64,000 nt of DNA from Maridesulfovibrio sp050916235 (GCF_050916235.1 NZ_CP104854.1:930001-994000); one strand, 5' to 3'. Shown: positions 23,503 to 32,822, counted from the first letter of the stretch. Numbers and translations are program-made. The notes: generated by a model from the sequence alone, not told the origin.

Positions 23503-24384
23503 TTATTCTATGTTTTGTACCTGTTCACGGCACTTTTCAAGCTCGGCCTTGAATTCGACAACTATACGGCTCACTTCGGAATCCTGACACTTGTTGCCGC
23601 AGGTGTTGATCTCCCTGAAAGTCTCCTGCAGCAGGAAGTCCAGACGCTTTCCGGCATCCTGATTTCCGCGCAGAACTTCCAGAATACGCTCCAGATGGGC
23701 GTCAAGGCGGGTAATTTCCTCGGAAACATCGAGCTTGTCGGTCAGGATGGCAACTTCCTGCACCATTCTGTCCTCAATGTATTCGGCACCCAGAGTTTCC
23801 ATGCTTCCGGAAACCCTTTCAATCAAAGCTGCGCGCTTGTTTTCAAGAATTTCAGGAACCTTGACCTTGATCTGCTCCGCGTAATCCTTCAGCAGGGAAA
23901 AACGTTCAGTAAGGTCGCGCACAAGGTCGTTACCCTCTTCCTGTCTGGAATCACGCCAGTTGGCGAGGGCCTTTTCCAGACCTTCGGTAATGGACTCCGC
24001 CAGTTCCGGGTCCGGTTCGCTCATGGCATCACGCCACAGGGACGAAAGACCGAGCAGCCTGTTGTAATCGGGAACAAAGGCAACCTGTTCCTCGGCAGCC
24101 ATGGCCTTGAGCTGGTCAAGCATGGCCTTGGCCTGCAACCTGTTGAGGCTTACTCCCAGAAGCTCGGTGCTGAATACTTCCAGATTAAGGCCGATATCCA
24201 CTCTTCCGCGGGAACCGTACTGGCGCACCAGTTTTTCCCAACGGCTCTCATATCCGCGCATGGAGTTGGGCAGACGCCATTTCAGATCAAGAAAACGGGA
24301 ATTCACACTGCGGATTTCCCAAACATGGCTCCATTTATCTTCTGTGGTCTCATAACGACCGAATCCAGTCATGCTAACAGCCAT
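23503..24384 (-). CDS. YicC/YloC family endoribonuclease
   Basis: YicC-family proteins are endoribonucleases; E. coli YicC is linked to turnover of the sRNA RyhB. The 293 residues start with the family hallmark MAVSMTGFGRYETTE, followed by WEIRSVNSRFLDLKWRLPN. The C-terminal DUF1732 part has EVAILTDKLDVSEEITRLDA and a GKRLDFLLQETFREINTCGN segment. The start ATG is at 24384. It lies 20 nt after mtaB and leads into remA and gmk. An sRNA-degrading enzyme is of interest given the small-RNA array in this window, but no link is shown. Confidence 0.93.
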   Translation of the reverse strand: MAVSMTGFGRYETTEDKWSHVWEIRSVNSRFLDLKWRLPNSMRGYESRWEKLVRQYGSRGRVDIGLNLEVFSTELLGVSLNRLQAKAMLDQLKAMAAEEQVAFVPDYNRLLGLSSLWRDAMSEPDPELAESITEGLEKALANWRDSRQEEGNDLVRDLTERFSLLKDYAEQIKVKVPEILENKRAALIERVSGSMETLGAEYIEDRMVQEVAILTDKLDVSEEITRLDAHLERILEVLRGNQDAGKRLDFLLQETFREINTCGNKCQDSEVSRIVVEFKAELEKCREQVQNIE

Positions 24385-24404
24385 TTATATAGTCTCCTTA
24401 AAGG

Positions 24405-25682
24405 TTACTTTCTTCTTACTATCAATTTATCGTCGTCCACTCTTACCGGGACCACTTCCACGAGTTCGCGCGGCACTTCCCCCTGAAACGGCTCGTCCAG
24501 TTCGCAGGTGGAATAAAATTCACAGATTCCTTTATTACGGTCCTGAAAAAGGACTGTCAGGGAATCCCTTTGACTGAGCATTTCAAGGAAATCCCTTTTT
24601 TTCTGCTCTACCACCTCGCGCAGGATGCGGCCCCTTTCCTTCTTGGTACCGCCGTCCAGATGTCCTTTCATTGCCGCCGCAGCGGTTCCCGGCCTTTTAG
24701 AATACGGGAAAACGTGCGCATAAGAAAGGGGCAGTTTTCGGCAAAAATCACGCGTATTGCTGAATTCTTCTTCAGTTTCCCCCGGAAAACCGGTCAGGAT
24801 GTCCGCTCCCAGCCCGAAAACAGGCCATACTCCATGCAGTTTTTCCATGAAGGCAAGCACGTCACCGGGCTTGTAATGCCCACGGCCCATGCGCTTGAGC
24901 ACTGAGCTGTCACCGCTTTGCAGGGAAAGGTGCAGTTGCGGACAAATGAGCCTCGAACGGGAAAAAATCTCCAGAGCTCGGTCATCGAGCTGTCCCGGCT
25001 CCAAAGAGCTGATGCGCAGCCGGGCACGGCCTCCCCATTCTGCGGCGAATTCGTCCTCGATACGTTCCATGAGATCCCAGAAATCGATCCGCTCGGAAAA
25101 ATCACGTCCGTAATGGCTGAGGTTGATGCCGCTGATGACCATTTCACGGAAACCGGCTTCAAGAAGACGGCTGATTTCACCCAGCACGTCAGCAACTCCA
25201 CGGCTCACACTGGGGCCGCGGGTAATGGGAACAATGCAGTAGGTACAGCGGTGCGAACAGCCGTCCTGCACTTTGACCACCGCCCGTGCCCGCTGGTAAT
25301 CCTTGATCTCAAAGGGCTGGAAAACAGTTTTCTTTTCCTTTCTGCTCCGTCTGTCTTCAAGCTTGAGCAGCTCGGCCTTGCGCTCCTGTGGAATTACTTC
25401 GCTGACTCCGGGAAGTTCGGAAAGCTCATCGGCAAAAACCTGTGCTGCACATCCGGTAATAATTATTTTCGCAGAAGGATTGCGGCGGTTAAGCGCCCTC
25501 ACGGTCTGGCGCAGGTCGCGCAACGCCGATGCAGTTACCGCACAGGAGTTGATGACAACCTCGTGGGCATCTTCTTCGCTGGCGGCCTGCTCATAGCCCA
25601 TCTGCAGCCAACGCTGCCGGATGGACTCACTCTCGTATTGATTTATTTTACACCCAAGGGTGGTAAGCCAGAATTTATTCAT
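24405..25682 (-). CDS. mtaB: tRNA t6A37 methylthiotransferase MtaB
   Basis: MtaB converts t6A37 to ms2t6A37 in tRNA. The 425 residues hold the three methylthiotransferase parts. The UPF0004 domain binds one cluster through TTLGCKINQYES, INSCAVTASA and IITGCAAQ. The radical-SAM motif is CSHRCTYC in VVKVQDGCSHRCTYCIVPIT. A C-terminal TRAM-like segment covers about 365-425. The upstream frame is open to 25724, but the ATG at 25682 gives MNKFWLTTLGCKINQYESE, the standard start. The gene lies 20 nt ahead of yicC and 56 nt behind the DEAD-box helicase. Confidence 0.95.
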   Translation of the reverse strand: MNKFWLTTLGCKINQYESESIRQRWLQMGYEQAASEEDAHEVVINSCAVTASALRDLRQTVRALNRRNPSAKIIITGCAAQVFADELSELPGVSEVIPQERKAELLKLEDRRSRKEKKTVFQPFEIKDYQRARAVVKVQDGCSHRCTYCIVPITRGPSVSRGVADVLGEISRLLEAGFREMVISGINLSHYGRDFSERIDFWDLMERIEDEFAAEWGGRARLRISSLEPGQLDDRALEIFSRSRLICPQLHLSLQSGDSSVLKRMGRGHYKPGDVLAFMEKLHGVWPVFGLGADILTGFPGETEEEFSNTRDFCRKLPLSYAHVFPYSKRPGTAAAAMKGHLDGGTKKERGRILREVVEQKKRDFLEMLSQRDSLTVLFQDRNKGICEFYSTCELDEPFQGEVPRELVEVVPVRVDDDKLIVRRK

Positions 25683-25738
25683 TGGTATATTCCGTTTGAT
25701 CGGGACCGTATAACACGGACCCACCCAATATAAAACAG

Positions 25739-26983
25739 TTAGTTTCCGCCCTTGCGCCCGCCTTTTCTGCGCGGGCCGCCTTCATGCTTCTTCGGCGCAG
25801 GAATTTCATCCGGAACGGAAAAAGACGGTTTGGGGACCTTGTAGTTGAACTCGTCAAGGTAATGCAGCCGCAGGCTATATCCAAGGCCGTCTTCGATTTC
25901 GGCGAGTTTTTCCCTTTCTTCGGGACTGCTGAACAAAAAGGATGTCCCGGTGCGTTCCACTCTGCCGGTCCGGCCGATGCGATGAATGTAAATCTCCACG
26001 GAATCGGGCATATCGTAGTTTATGACGTGGGATATACCGCTGCAGTCAATGCCGCGAGCGGCGAGGTCGGTGGCGACCAGTATATTGAATTCGCCGTCCT
26101 TGAATCCGTCCAGAGCCCGCTGACGCTTGCTCTGGGAAAGATCTCCGTGCAGGTCCACCGCCTTCAGACCGGACTTCTCCAGCCGCTGGGCCAGCCTTCG
26201 AGCCCACCTTTTGGTGCGTACAAAGACAAGCACACTCTCAAAATCAAGCCGCGTGAGCAGGAATCGCAAAAAGGACTGTTTCAGGTGCAGAGGAACAGGA
26301 CAGCACAACTGCTTAACGCCTTCTGCGGCGACATTGTGCTCCACCTTGACGGTTTCGGGCTCCTTAAGAATCCGTTCGGCAAGACCAGCTACTGATTCCG
26401 GCATGGTAGCGGAAAACATCAGGTTCTGGCGTTTCTCGGGCAGAATGTCCAGAATCCTGCGAACGTCATCCATAAACCCCATATCGAGCATGCGGTCGGC
26501 CTCGTCGAGAACGAGGGTTTCAACCGCGGAAAGATCTATCTCCCCCCGGCCTATGAGGTCCAGCAGCCGTCCGGGACAGGCGGTGACCACGGTCACTTTC
26601 TTCACTTCACTGGCCTGTTTTGCAATACCGGCACCGCCGTACACGGCAGCACACCTTATTCCGGTCTGCTGGCCGAGGGTAAAAAATGTCTGGTGGATCT
26701 GCACCGCAAGCTCCCGCGTGGGAACTAACACCAGAACACGCACCGGGCCGCGCTTGGGGGCATCAGCATCCAGCAGCCGCTGCAAAACAGGCAGCACGAA
26801 GGCTGCTGTCTTGCCGGTTCCGGTCCGGGCCAACCCCATGACATCCCGACCGGCCAACGCGGCAGGAATCACCCGCCCCTGAATCGGAGAGGGAGAAGTG
26901 TACCCGGCAGCACGTATGCCGGACACCAGGCGAGTGTCAAAACCGTAAATGTCAAAACCCAACTGACTGCTCCACAAACACAT
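25739..26983 (-). CDS. DEAD-box RNA helicase, RhlE/DeaD type
   Basis: A 414-residue ATP-dependent RNA helicase with all motifs in order: Q motif YTSPSPIQ, I ARTGTGKT, Ia PTRELAVQ, II VLDEADRMLDMGF, III SATMPES, IV VLVFVRTKR, V VATDLAARGID and VI HRIGRTGR. The C-terminal 30 residues are a short basic, Gly-rich tail (GGPRRKGGRKGGN), as in RhlE. The substrate (ribosome assembly or mRNA decay) is not readable. It precedes mtaB in the same direction and may start the mtaB-yicC-remA-gmk-pyrF transcript. Confidence 0.94.
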   Translation of the reverse strand: MCLWSSQLGFDIYGFDTRLVSGIRAAGYTSPSPIQGRVIPAALAGRDVMGLARTGTGKTAAFVLPVLQRLLDADAPKRGPVRVLVLVPTRELAVQIHQTFFTLGQQTGIRCAAVYGGAGIAKQASEVKKVTVVTACPGRLLDLIGRGEIDLSAVETLVLDEADRMLDMGFMDDVRRILDILPEKRQNLMFSATMPESVAGLAERILKEPETVKVEHNVAAEGVKQLCCPVPLHLKQSFLRFLLTRLDFESVLVFVRTKRWARRLAQRLEKSGLKAVDLHGDLSQSKRQRALDGFKDGEFNILVATDLAARGIDCSGISHVINYDMPDSVEIYIHRIGRTGRVERTGTSFLFSSPEEREKLAEIEDGLGYSLRLHYLDEFNYKVPKPSFSVPDEIPAPKKHEGGPRRKGGRKGGN

Positions 26984-27027
26984 AAATTATATATTAACCG
27001 GCATACGCCGGACAAAACATCCTGATA

Positions 27028-27060
27028 CACAAAAAGTAAAACGCGCCCTGAAGGGCGCGC
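27028..27060 (-). terminator. Intrinsic terminator of the orphan methyltransferase gene
   Basis: On the minus strand a 7-bp CGCGCCC/GGGCGCG stem with TTCA loop (27042-27059) is followed by TTTTACTTTTT. Confidence 0.75.
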
Positions 27061-27102
27061 GGACTATGATATATTTATGTGGAGCTGTAAAGCTTTCAAC
27101 GC

Positions 27103-28092
27103 CTACCAGCGGCGCGGCAGCCTTCGCTGAGCCCATTCACTCAGGTATGGCAGAAGCTCTTCTCCAAGTTTATGCAGCGGGACAATATTTCCTTCTATTA
27201 TGATACCCTGCGGAAAAAGGTTCATGTCATGATATTCCTTGGGGCCCTGAAAGGCTGTATTCTTGGCCAGAAGCACGGATACGTTCAGATCCTTGCAGAA
27301 TGCAATCAGTCCTTCGGGGAAGAACGCGGCATCCTTGAGATTTTTACCCAGTGTGCGGAACAGGGTCTTACAGATTGAAACAAAATGTTCGCGCCGCAGG
27401 GGCTGGTGCATGGCAGCTACGGTTTCGTTTGAAACAAAAGTTACCACCTTGTCCACCAGAGGAGCATAGTTCCGGCTATCGCGGGCATCGCCGAGAATGA
27501 TTTCCGCTATGTCGAGTTCCTTGAAAATCTTGTAACTCTGCAGGCCGACCATCTTATCATACTCAATGCCGTAGAGCGTGATATTGGTGAACCCGTTTCT
27601 ACGGGCATGAATATGCTGTGCCAGAAGCAGAATGCCGGTTCCGGTTCCGATATCGAGCCCGACATACTCATCCATTTCAAGAAGTCTGGGAGAAATATTC
27701 TGGGTAATGATGGAACGGATGATGTGGCTGGTCTTGGTCACATCTGCAAGCATGCGCAGGGAGAAGGACCACTGGCGCAGGTAATTCATGAGCTCAATAT
27801 CATCATCAGGCTCATTCAGACTGCGGTGGCGGCTGAACATCTCACAAAGGCGGCTGACTTCAACAAGCGGGACGGGGTCATGGAATCCGCCTTTCTGCAC
27901 GTAACAGTAGAAGAATTTCAAGACCATACCCATGATCAGAGTGTCCGTAATTTTGACATCCGGGTTACTGAGCATGTCCACATCGTCCATAAGCGGACGG
28001 TCATCATAGTTGGACGGATCAATAACCAAATCGTCTAGAGAGATGAAAGGATGGTAGACCTTGCCAGCTTCCATTACGCTCTGCTCCTGCAT
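27103..28092 (-). CDS. Uncharacterised class I SAM-dependent methyltransferase
   Basis: A 329-residue protein with a class I methyltransferase core: GLDIGTGTGILLLAQHIHAR (motif I) near residue 145, followed by LYGIEYDKMVGLQSYKI, ILGDARDSRN and a post-motif region VVTFVSNETVAAMHQP. The 140-residue N-terminal part is helical and lacks any motif I know. The layout (motif I with GTGTG, then a distant SNET segment) recalls arginine or protein methylases, but the substrate is unknown. It is monocistronic with its own terminator and about 250 nt of upstream non-coding DNA. Confidence 0.8.
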   Translation of the reverse strand: MQEQSVMEAGKVYHPFISLDDLVIDPSNYDDRPLMDDVDMLSNPDVKITDTLIMGMVLKFFYCYVQKGGFHDPVPLVEVSRLCEMFSRHRSLNEPDDDIELMNYLRQWSFSLRMLADVTKTSHIIRSIITQNISPRLLEMDEYVGLDIGTGTGILLLAQHIHARRNGFTNITLYGIEYDKMVGLQSYKIFKELDIAEIILGDARDSRNYAPLVDKVVTFVSNETVAAMHQPLRREHFVSICKTLFRTLGKNLKDAAFFPEGLIAFCKDLNVSVLLAKNTAFQGPKEYHDMNLFPQGIIIEGNIVPLHKLGEELLPYLSEWAQRRLPRRW

Positions 28093-28254
28093 CTTTGTTT
28101 CTCCTTGTCGAACATCAATATAAAAAACCTTTACGGCATGCTTTACCTACTTCCAACCGGATGCACAGACCGTACCCAAACCGTCAAAGAAGCACTTACA
28201 CACCATTAAAATCGCTCACGCTTACATTTCAACACCCTTATTTTAAAAACTAAA

Positions 28255-28295
28255 ATTCAAAAACAAAAGGCCGTCCCCTAACGCGAGAACGGCCT
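28255..28295 (-). terminator. Intrinsic terminator of the YprB-like gene
   Basis: AGGCCGT (28268-28274) pairs with ACGGCCT (28289-28295); on the minus strand TTTTGTTTTTG follows. Confidence 0.75.
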
Positions 28296-28342
28296 GAAAT
28301 GGCAATAATTTCCCTGAAATCTGGTACAGGGCTAAAAAAAGT

Positions 28343-29200
28343 CTAGAACTTCCTGAACGATCCTGCCGCCATATATTTTCCCCTGATGGCATCCACCACG
28401 GCACGATGAGCGCGGTAGGGATTAACCGGTTCAGGCTTCTCGGCAATAGGCTCAAGCTGATGCTGGGGAAAACGCTCAATGTGCATATTGTAGCCCCTGA
28501 TCATGAGATTCTCAAGGTTTACACTATCCAGCACGTTATAGGCGAGCAGGGTTTCTAGGGCCCGCTCATCGCCATGCATTTCATATTCATTCCAGAGCAG
28601 TACCGCAAAATACCCATCAAGGCCCTCAGCATCACCGCGATCCATTCCGAAATAATGTTCAATTCCCTTAAGGCCGCCAGTTATGCCCAGTGCCCTGAAA
28701 ACGAACCGCAGGTCGATATGGGCAGCATCAACCTTGATTCCGAAATATTTTTCAATGAACGGAACATCGAAGCACTTGCCGTTGAAACTCACGATAAGCG
28801 GATAACGTGCTATTTCAGCCTCAAAATCATATAAATTCTTGCCCTGCACGTATGTCTTGATCTCGCTTCCGTTCCAGAGGGCGATGGTGGTTATATCGCA
28901 ACAATGGGCATCTGTTCCGGTGGTTTCAATATCTATGTAGGCCACATTGTCCCGGAAATGGGAATACAGTCGCCACTGGTCGGAAGCTGGAAGACGGTCC
29001 GCAAACCATCCGGCGTCACTCTCATTGAGTTTGCGCATGGACTCGTCGCAGCCCCTTTCCAGTTCGCTCATCTTTGCGGCTGAAACCGGAACCGAGGTGC
29101 CTCCGATTATATCATTCCAATGGCTGACCCCGGACTGCCAGATCTTGGCTTCCGTGGTTACTCCTATTCCCTTGAGGTGGCAGAATGTTCTTTCGAGCAT
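28343..29200 (-). CDS. YprB-like ribonuclease H-fold exonuclease
   Basis: A 285-residue DEDD-type nuclease. The three exonuclease motifs are visible: ExoI YIDIETTGTDAH (Asp, Glu), ExoII IVSFNGKCFDVPFIEKYF (Asp) and ExoIII LLAYNVLDSVNLENLM (Asp). The preceding ITGGLKGIEHYFGMDR segment is typical of YprB relatives. The N-terminal 75 residues (HLKGIGVTTEAKIWQSGVSH) resemble a helix-hairpin-type region that relatives also carry. The nucleic-acid target is not known. It is divergent from the PilZ gene. Confidence 0.85.
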   Translation of the reverse strand: MLERTFCHLKGIGVTTEAKIWQSGVSHWNDIIGGTSVPVSAAKMSELERGCDESMRKLNESDAGWFADRLPASDQWRLYSHFRDNVAYIDIETTGTDAHCCDITTIALWNGSEIKTYVQGKNLYDFEAEIARYPLIVSFNGKCFDVPFIEKYFGIKVDAAHIDLRFVFRALGITGGLKGIEHYFGMDRGDAEGLDGYFAVLLWNEYEMHGDERALETLLAYNVLDSVNLENLMIRGYNMHIERFPQHQLEPIAEKPEPVNPYRAHRAVVDAIRGKYMAAGSFRKF

Positions 29201-29347
29201 TGTATAAGGCCCTGTATTTAGGTTCCGTTTCGAGTCTTCGGCAGATAAAATACCACCGGAGAATCAGGTCAATCAGACGGTACAACAACCGCCCACAGTC
29301 GAGCTGATTATCCATAATAGCGATGTTAGTCCAGCCTTTACGCAACA

Positions 29348-29367
29348 TTGACATTAATGCATGTCAA
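29348..29367. promoter_or_regulatory. Inverted repeat upstream of the PilZ gene
   Basis: TTGACAT (29348-29354) and ATGTCAA (29361-29367) form a perfect 7-bp inverted repeat with 6-bp spacing, in the divergent region between the YprB-like and PilZ genes. Each half also resembles a -35 box. Candidate operator. Confidence 0.4.
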
Positions 29368-29434
29368 ACATACATAGAAGGATGCTGAAAAGTTGTCTCA
29401 GTATGTCATAATAGCCATTACAGGAAAATTGACA

Positions 29435-30379
29435 ATGGATTATTCAGACCTCACCCAACTGCTTGACCGCCTGAACTCGTCTGTCCTTGTCCCGGCACAA
29501 CGTTTTTTCGAGACACTGCCGCCGGAAGCCATACCTATAATACTTGCGGCAGCGGGCGGTTTAGCTTTTCTGGCGGCCCTTGCCGCTTATCTGCTGTTGC
29601 GTCCGGCAAAAAAACAGCAGGTCCGCTCCCCGCAAAACCCGGAAGACTTTGCTGATTTTTTCAAAAAAAACGGTACAATAATGGACATTGCTGCTGCCGG
29701 GCTCACTGAAAGAATAATCGGCAGGGCTGTTGTGACCAAGATAAAAGACGATGGAATACGGCTCGAAATAATTGAAGATACCGGAATTTCAAAGGTTACA
29801 GCCCCGGCAGAACTTACCCTGATGTTTCCTCCCGAAAGGTTCGGAACTTCACGAGTAAACGCTTTCAACTCAAAGATACAGAACCTTGACTGCAATGAAG
29901 ACGGATGCGGCAGAGTGCTGCTGACCCCGCCTTCGGGATTCGCACTGGTTAAAAGACGTCAGCATAAACGCAAGCGCGTGGTGGACCAGCAGTTCATCAG
30001 GGTCAAGATATGGCGCGGAAAACCCAAAGGCGATGCCATGGCATTTGCTGATGCCGCCCCGGACCTTGCAGTTAATTCCTACGACCCCCGGGCCTCCGGG
30101 CACGAGATAAACCAGGTCATAAACATCTCCAACGGCGGGATAGGGGTCAGTGCCCATCAGGGGTTGATAGACAAGAAATTCAACATAAATGATGATGTGC
30201 TTATCAACATCTTCATGTTCAACTTCCGTCAGAAAATATTCAAACCATACTGGTATGCCGGGCGTATCCGTTCCATAGAAGAGCTGGACGGTACTTCATA
30301 CCGCATCGGAGTTCAGTTCACCATGAACGGTATAATGCGCGATGAAACCGAGCAGAACATTGACTGGTCCGGCATCTGA
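29435..30379 (+). CDS. Membrane-anchored PilZ domain protein
   Basis: A 314-residue protein with one membrane span (about 38-58: IPIILAAAGGLAFLAALAAY) followed by a cytoplasmic part. The C-terminal PilZ domain has the c-di-GMP signature: RRQHKRKR (RxxxR) and, later, INISNGGIGVSA (D/NxSxxG type). A middle domain (about 85-170) fits the YcgR-like N-terminal fold. It is thus a probable c-di-GMP effector at the inner membrane. The ATG at 29435 follows CAGGA; a TTG 42 nt upstream is less likely. The flavoprotein gene follows after 29 nt. Confidence 0.88.
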   Translation: MDYSDLTQLLDRLNSSVLVPAQRFFETLPPEAIPIILAAAGGLAFLAALAAYLLLRPAKKQQVRSPQNPEDFADFFKKNGTIMDIAAAGLTERIIGRAVVTKIKDDGIRLEIIEDTGISKVTAPAELTLMFPPERFGTSRVNAFNSKIQNLDCNEDGCGRVLLTPPSGFALVKRRQHKRKRVVDQQFIRVKIWRGKPKGDAMAFADAAPDLAVNSYDPRASGHEINQVINISNGGIGVSAHQGLIDKKFNINDDVLINIFMFNFRQKIFKPYWYAGRIRSIEELDGTSYRIGVQFTMNGIMRDETEQNIDWSGI

Positions 30380-30408
30380 TACCGGTCAACCAATTTCAGG
30401 AGAAAGAC

Positions 30409-30984
30409 ATGAAAGCAGTAGCCTTCAACGCAAGCGCCCGTAAAGGCGGAAACACATCCATCATGCTCGAAGCTGTCCTCGCCCCTCTCAAAGCGGCTGG
30501 CGTAGAGACAGAACTCATCGAACTCGGGCCCAAACCTCTTTCAGGCTGTATCGCCTGCTACAAGTGTTTTGAGCGGAAGGACGGAAAATGTGCCATCAAA
30601 AACGATGACATGAACGAACACATTGCCAAAATAATCGAAGCCGATGCCATAATCCTCGGCTCCCCCACCTACTTTGCCGATGTGACCACCAACATGAAAT
30701 CCCTCATCGACCGTGCCGGAATGGTCACCCGTGCCAGCGGCAACCTCCTTGCCCGCAAGATCGGCGCAGGTGTAGCCATAGCCCGCCGGGCCGGTTCAAT
30801 TCACGTTTTCAATTCCATCAACCACTTCTTCTTCATCAGCGGCATGATCGTACCCGGATCAACCTACTGGAACGTCGGATTCGGACGCGAACCGGGTGAT
30901 GTTGAAAAGGATGTGGAAGGTATCGAGACCATGAAAAATCTGGGCGAAAACATCGCCTGGCTGCTCGAAAAAACCGCTAAGTAG
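30409..30984 (+). CDS. Iron-sulfur flavoprotein (flavodoxin-like NAD(P)H:FMN reductase)
   Basis: A 191-residue flavodoxin-fold protein with the FMN phosphate loop NASARKGGNTSIML at the N-terminus and LGSPTYFADVTTNMKSLIDR as the second FMN site. The compact cysteine motif CIACYKCFERKDGKC (C-x2-C-x2-C-x7-C) is that of [4Fe-4S] iron-sulfur flavoproteins of anaerobes, which pass electrons from ferredoxin to oxidised acceptors. The start ATG at 30409 follows AGGAGAA. A strong terminator ends the two-gene unit with the PilZ gene. Confidence 0.9.
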   Translation: MKAVAFNASARKGGNTSIMLEAVLAPLKAAGVETELIELGPKPLSGCIACYKCFERKDGKCAIKNDDMNEHIAKIIEADAIILGSPTYFADVTTNMKSLIDRAGMVTRASGNLLARKIGAGVAIARRAGSIHVFNSINHFFFISGMIVPGSTYWNVGFGREPGDVEKDVEGIETMKNLGENIAWLLEKTAK

Positions 30985-31011
30985 ATTGCCTTAAAAATAA
31001 CTTGAATACAA

Positions 31012-31048
31012 AAAAGCCCTGCTGAAGTTATTCAGCAGGGCTTTTTTT
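31012..31048. terminator. Strong bidirectional terminator
   Basis: AAGCCCTGCTGAA (31014-31026) pairs perfectly with TTCAGCAGGGCTT (31031-31043), with a 4-nt loop. Runs of T flank it on both strands. It serves the flavoprotein gene (+), and could also serve the aminotransferase gene (-). Confidence 0.9.
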
Positions 31049-31080
31049 ATCTGTATAATTTATCAAGCCACGCGGCGAAG

Positions 31081-31163
31081 ACCTGTCAAAAGTTTTTGAA
31101 AAGTCCAGAGAAACTTTTTACAAAAAGTTCCTTTGGTCCCCGAAGGGCCGCCGGAGGTCTCCT
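31081..31163 (-). repeat. Dispersed intergenic repeat copy with AACTTTTT palindrome
   Basis: On the minus strand: ACCTCCGGCGGCCCTTCGGG, CCAAAGGAAC, an inverted repeat AACTTTT/AAAAGTT (31112-31129), then TCAAAAACTTTT. It shares the CCTCCGGCGG core with the other copies but carries a different hairpin insert. Located just after the aminotransferase stop. Confidence 0.6.
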
Positions 31164-31180
31164 TTTATAATTATTCCTTA

Positions 31181-32368
31181 CTAGTTAGCAAGAAAGTCCT
31201 TGATTCCGGCACCGAGACGTTTGATGCCTTCCACGATGCGTGCTTCATCGGAGTTGGAGAAGTTGAGGCGGAAAGTATTCTCGCCGGTTCCATCCACGTA
31301 GAACGGACGTCCGGGAACAAACGCAACTTTGTTCTTGATCGCTTCGTCGAAGAGATCCATGGAAGACATTCCTTCGGGCAGGGTTACCCACAGGAACATT
31401 CCGCCTTCTGGACGGGTCACCTTTACTTCTGCGGGGAAGTACTCCTCAATCGACTTGACCATCACTTCACGCTGGTTGCCGTAACGCTCACGGATTTTCT
31501 CAATGTGATCATCAAGGGAGAAATCGGTCACATAACGATGAATTACGCGCTGTGCGAATGTGCTGGTATGCAGGTCGGAAGCCTGCTTGGCGATAATCAT
31601 CTTGTCACGAATATCACCGGGGCAGACCATCCAGCCCAGACGGAAACCGGGGGCCGCAACCTTGGAGAAGGAACCAAGCAGGATACCGTTTTCTTCAAGG
31701 AATCCACGGACTACAGGCTTGTGGAAATCGCCCATGAAGCGCAGCTCACCATAAGGATCATCTTCCACGAAGATAATATCGCGCCCGCTGAGGATTTCGG
31801 CAACGCCCTTACGCTTTTCAGGGCTGTAGGTCAGGCCGGAGGGATTCTGGAAATTGGTGACGGCATAGAACATCTTTATTTCGTTTTCATCGAGCACCTT
31901 TTCGAGCTCGGAAAGATCAGGACCGTCGTTTTCCAGACCTACGGTCAGGAAATTTGCCTGAAAAATTGAAAAGGACTGGATTGCTCCAAGATACCCGGGA
32001 CGCTCGATGAGAACGTTGTCCCCGGCATTCAGGAAAACCTTGCCGAGAAGGTCCAGACACTGCTGGGAGCCGGAAGTGATGAGAATCTCATCGGCATCGA
32101 CATCAATGCCCTTCTTTTCCTTGTAACGGTCAGCAATATACTGCCGCAGGGGCTGGAAACCTTCAGTGGTGGAGTACTGCATGGACTGGGGTCCGGTTTC
32201 CTCCATGACTTTCACGGCAGCAGCTTCAAGGTCCGACACCGGAAAAAGTTCCGGGTTGGGCAGTCCGCCGGCAAAAGAAATAATGGACGGGTCTTCAGTT
32301 ACCTTAAGAATTTCGCGAATAAATGACCGGTGAACGGTAGCCATGCGGTCGGCAAATTTTACAGGCAT
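31181..32368 (-). CDS. PLP-dependent class I/II aminotransferase (2-aminoadipate/LysN type)
   Basis: A 395-residue fold-type I aminotransferase of the MocR/LysN-like branch, without the GntR DNA-binding domain. The PLP lysine is in LLGSFSKVAAPGFRLGW; other hallmarks are ISFAGGLPNPELFP, QYSTTEGFQPLRQYIA, TSGSQQCLDLLGKV, NFQNPSGLTYS, VEDDPYGEL and the substrate Arg in FRLNFSN. The ATG at 32368 follows a perfect AGGAGG and is preferred over the longer open frame. Likely substrates are branched-chain or aromatic amino acids or 2-aminoadipate, not resolvable here. Monocistronic. Confidence 0.9.
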   Translation of the reverse strand: MPVKFADRMATVHRSFIREILKVTEDPSIISFAGGLPNPELFPVSDLEAAAVKVMEETGPQSMQYSTTEGFQPLRQYIADRYKEKKGIDVDADEILITSGSQQCLDLLGKVFLNAGDNVLIERPGYLGAIQSFSIFQANFLTVGLENDGPDLSELEKVLDENEIKMFYAVTNFQNPSGLTYSPEKRKGVAEILSGRDIIFVEDDPYGELRFMGDFHKPVVRGFLEENGILLGSFSKVAAPGFRLGWMVCPGDIRDKMIIAKQASDLHTSTFAQRVIHRYVTDFSLDDHIEKIRERYGNQREVMVKSIEEYFPAEVKVTRPEGGMFLWVTLPEGMSSMDLFDEAIKNKVAFVPGRPFYVDGTGENTFRLNFSNSDEARIVEGIKRLGAGIKDFLAN

Positions 32369-32776
32369 GGGAGCCTCCTTGGAGAATATGGTAGTGCCGC
32401 AATCATCAGCATGCAGTAATCCCTGCAATCCGGAAACAAGAACCGGAAAGGATCGTCGGCAATTCCTTGCTTTTGTAAGGGGTAACAGCCTCCTGAAAAG
32501 AAGCTTTCAGGACTAAAAGAACAGTAATCCAACGTTGAAAAAAATAGAGCCTACTCATTTTCGTACGGATGGCAAGTAACAAAACACATTTTATCGACAA
32601 GTACAGTAAAACAGCTCTCCGGTACACCTCGTGCTGATCTTTTAGTAGTCCTGGTCAAACATATGTCAATGCATTACCGGAAGAATCAGAATGTAACAGC
32701 CATCTTTCACCATTCAATCGTTATACAGAACGTATGAAACACCGTCTGTTTTATTTACTATTTTAGTTATGACTGA
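32369..32776. other. Non-coding region upstream of the aminotransferase gene
   Basis: No gene is supported. It must contain the promoter and leader of the aminotransferase; the segment is AT-rich between 32530 and 32790. I see no convincing riboswitch or operator. Confidence 0.4.
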
Positions 32777-32822
32777 ATTCATAAAAATAATGGGGAGGCA
32801 GACCGGGCACGTCTGCCTCCCC
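32777..32822 (-). terminator. Intrinsic terminator of the small DVU0772-like gene
   Basis: A 12-bp perfect stem GGGGAGGCAGAC/GTCTGCCTCCCC (32792-32803 with 32811-32822), followed on the minus strand by ATTATTTTTATG. Confidence 0.8.

Noticed and set aside
23347..24486. 379-codon plus-strand frame across yicC
   Set aside because: Shadow of the YicC frame, typical of high third-position GC; no independent evidence.
31000..31165. Insertion sequence remnant near the aminotransferase gene
   Set aside because: No transposase fragment or target-site duplication seen; the sequence fits the dispersed repeat family.
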